In this document: in pieces, positions 5,396 to 5,784 of the stretch
Numbering within the stretch: position 1 is the stretch's first letter
Layout of the letters: each line of letters opens with the position of its first letter
Source: DASYML01 sp036399835
Lineage (GTDB): Bacteria; Acidobacteriota; Blastocatellia; Pyrinomonadales; Pyrinomonadaceae
Reading direction: 5' to 3'
Length of the DNA: 5,784 nucleotides
NCBI GenBank assembly: GCA_036399835.1
Contig: DASWMI010000018.1
Location: 1 to 5,784, forward strand
Position numbers and translations under genes: made by a program
Notes under the pieces: generated by a model
The model's database searches: none
What the model was told of the DNA's origin: nothing
What the model saw: the letters and a program-made list of their open reading frames with translations, nothing else

Positions 5396-5784
5396 ATGCT
5401 TCGCAGCCTTCGCACAGGTGCTCTCTTTTCAGGTCGCAGGCTGGCGAACGGTCTTCTCGTCATCTCAATCGCCCTACACCTCTTTGTGGTCCACTCAATC
5501 CTGTACGGAGCGCGCCCGGTCATAGGCAGCCTGCATAATGATATTGTCTATCGCATCGGACGCGGGGCGGACTTTTTCGCCGTCTATCACGCCGGACGTA
5601 ATCTGAGCCGTGGCATTAGCCCTTACGCGACTAATGATGACAACCTGCTGCCCTATTATTACCCTTTCCGCTATCTGCCAATCGTCGCCGTCGCCGGACG
5701 CCTCCTGGCCTCTATGCCGCCGGAGACCGCTTACAGGGTCTGGATTCTGATGCTCGAAGGGCTGCTCGCGGCGTTGCTGGTGGT
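5396..5784 (+). CDS. GT-C membrane glycosyltransferase, GT87/DUF2029-like; 3'-truncated by the window
   Basis: The first 129 codons of a gene running off the right edge. The protein starts MLRSLRTGALFSGRR and has a membrane helix at about 19-39. A loop follows with GADFFAVYHAGRNLSRGISP (57-76), then YYYPFRYLPIVA (87-98) and further hydrophobic segments at about 94-106 and 113-129. An Asp in a G-x-D-F motif after the first helix, then GxxPY and a YP-F/RYLP motif, is typical of GT87-type polyprenyl-phosphate-sugar-dependent transferases such as mycobacterial PimE, where the corresponding Asp is catalytic; here it would be Asp59. Such enzymes add sugars to lipids or glycans on the outer face of the inner membrane; donor and acceptor here are unknown. 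ATG 5396 is the first start after an in-frame TGA at 5360-5362. Its ribosome binding site is weak. It could be another GT-C family member. Confidence 0.8.
   Translation, partial: MLRSLRTGALFSGRRLANGLLVISIALHLFVVHSILYGARPVIGSLHNDIVYRIGRGADFFAVYHAGRNLSRGISPYATNDDNLLPYYYPFRYLPIVAVAGRLLASMPPETAYRVWILMLEGLLAALLV

Noticed and set aside
4870..5523. 217-codon minus-strand frame across the SET gene end, the gap and the glycosyltransferase start
   Set aside because: It overlaps two recognisable plus-strand genes and gives an Arg-rich product with no domain.
1..5784. CRISPR arrays, tRNA or rRNA genes, insertion-sequence transposases, phage or defence genes
   Set aside because: I looked for regular direct repeats, tRNA arms and transposase motifs on both strands and saw none.

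Overview
The window looks like chromosomal DNA of a moderately GC-rich, Gram-negative-type bacterium. An Acidobacteriota member (Blastocatellia-like) is my best guess. This rests on the style of the Hanks kinase (HRDIKPEN loop, GTVGYMSPEQARG activation segment), the mix of a GYF-like/zinc-finger membrane protein, PilT and a bacterial SET protein, and the absence of phage or plasmid genes. It is an inference from gene style, not a phylogenetic placement.

Layout, left to right. (1) Positions 2-1570, plus strand: the 3' part of a Ser/Thr protein kinase gene, cut by the window edge. After one transmembrane helix it continues into a C-terminal lytic-transglycosylase (SLT) domain. (2) Positions 1591-3117, minus strand: a 508-residue membrane protein with a GYF-like N-terminal domain, a proline-rich linker, a B-box-like zinc-binding module and about six membrane segments. 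It converges on the kinase gene, with 20 bp between the stop codons. (3) Positions 3172-4311, minus strand: pilT, the type IV pilus retraction ATPase, 54 bp upstream of gene 2 and probably co-transcribed with it. (4) Positions 4312-4659: a 348-bp divergent intergenic region. It holds a strong sigma70-like promoter reading towards pilT, a weaker candidate promoter reading towards the SET gene, and nested inverted repeats. (5) Positions 4660-5172, plus strand: a 170-residue SET-domain protein with a post-SET zinc motif. (6) Positions 5173-5395: a 223-bp gap with a hairpin just after the SET stop codon. (7) Positions 5396-5784, plus strand: the 5' end of a multi-pass GT-C glycosyltransferase resembling GT87/DUF2029, running off the window.

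The recurring theme is the cell envelope: a kinase fused to a peptidoglycan-cleaving domain, a pilus motor, an integral membrane protein and a membrane glycosyltransferase. No gene-to-gene pathway can be shown from sequence alone. The most unusual item is the kinase-transglycosylase fusion. It would place a wall-binding or wall-cutting domain where PASTA kinases carry their wall-sensing domain. Also worth attention are the SET protein, which has Trp where the catalytic Tyr normally sits, and the inverted-repeat structure of about 125 bp that overlaps the pilT promoter.
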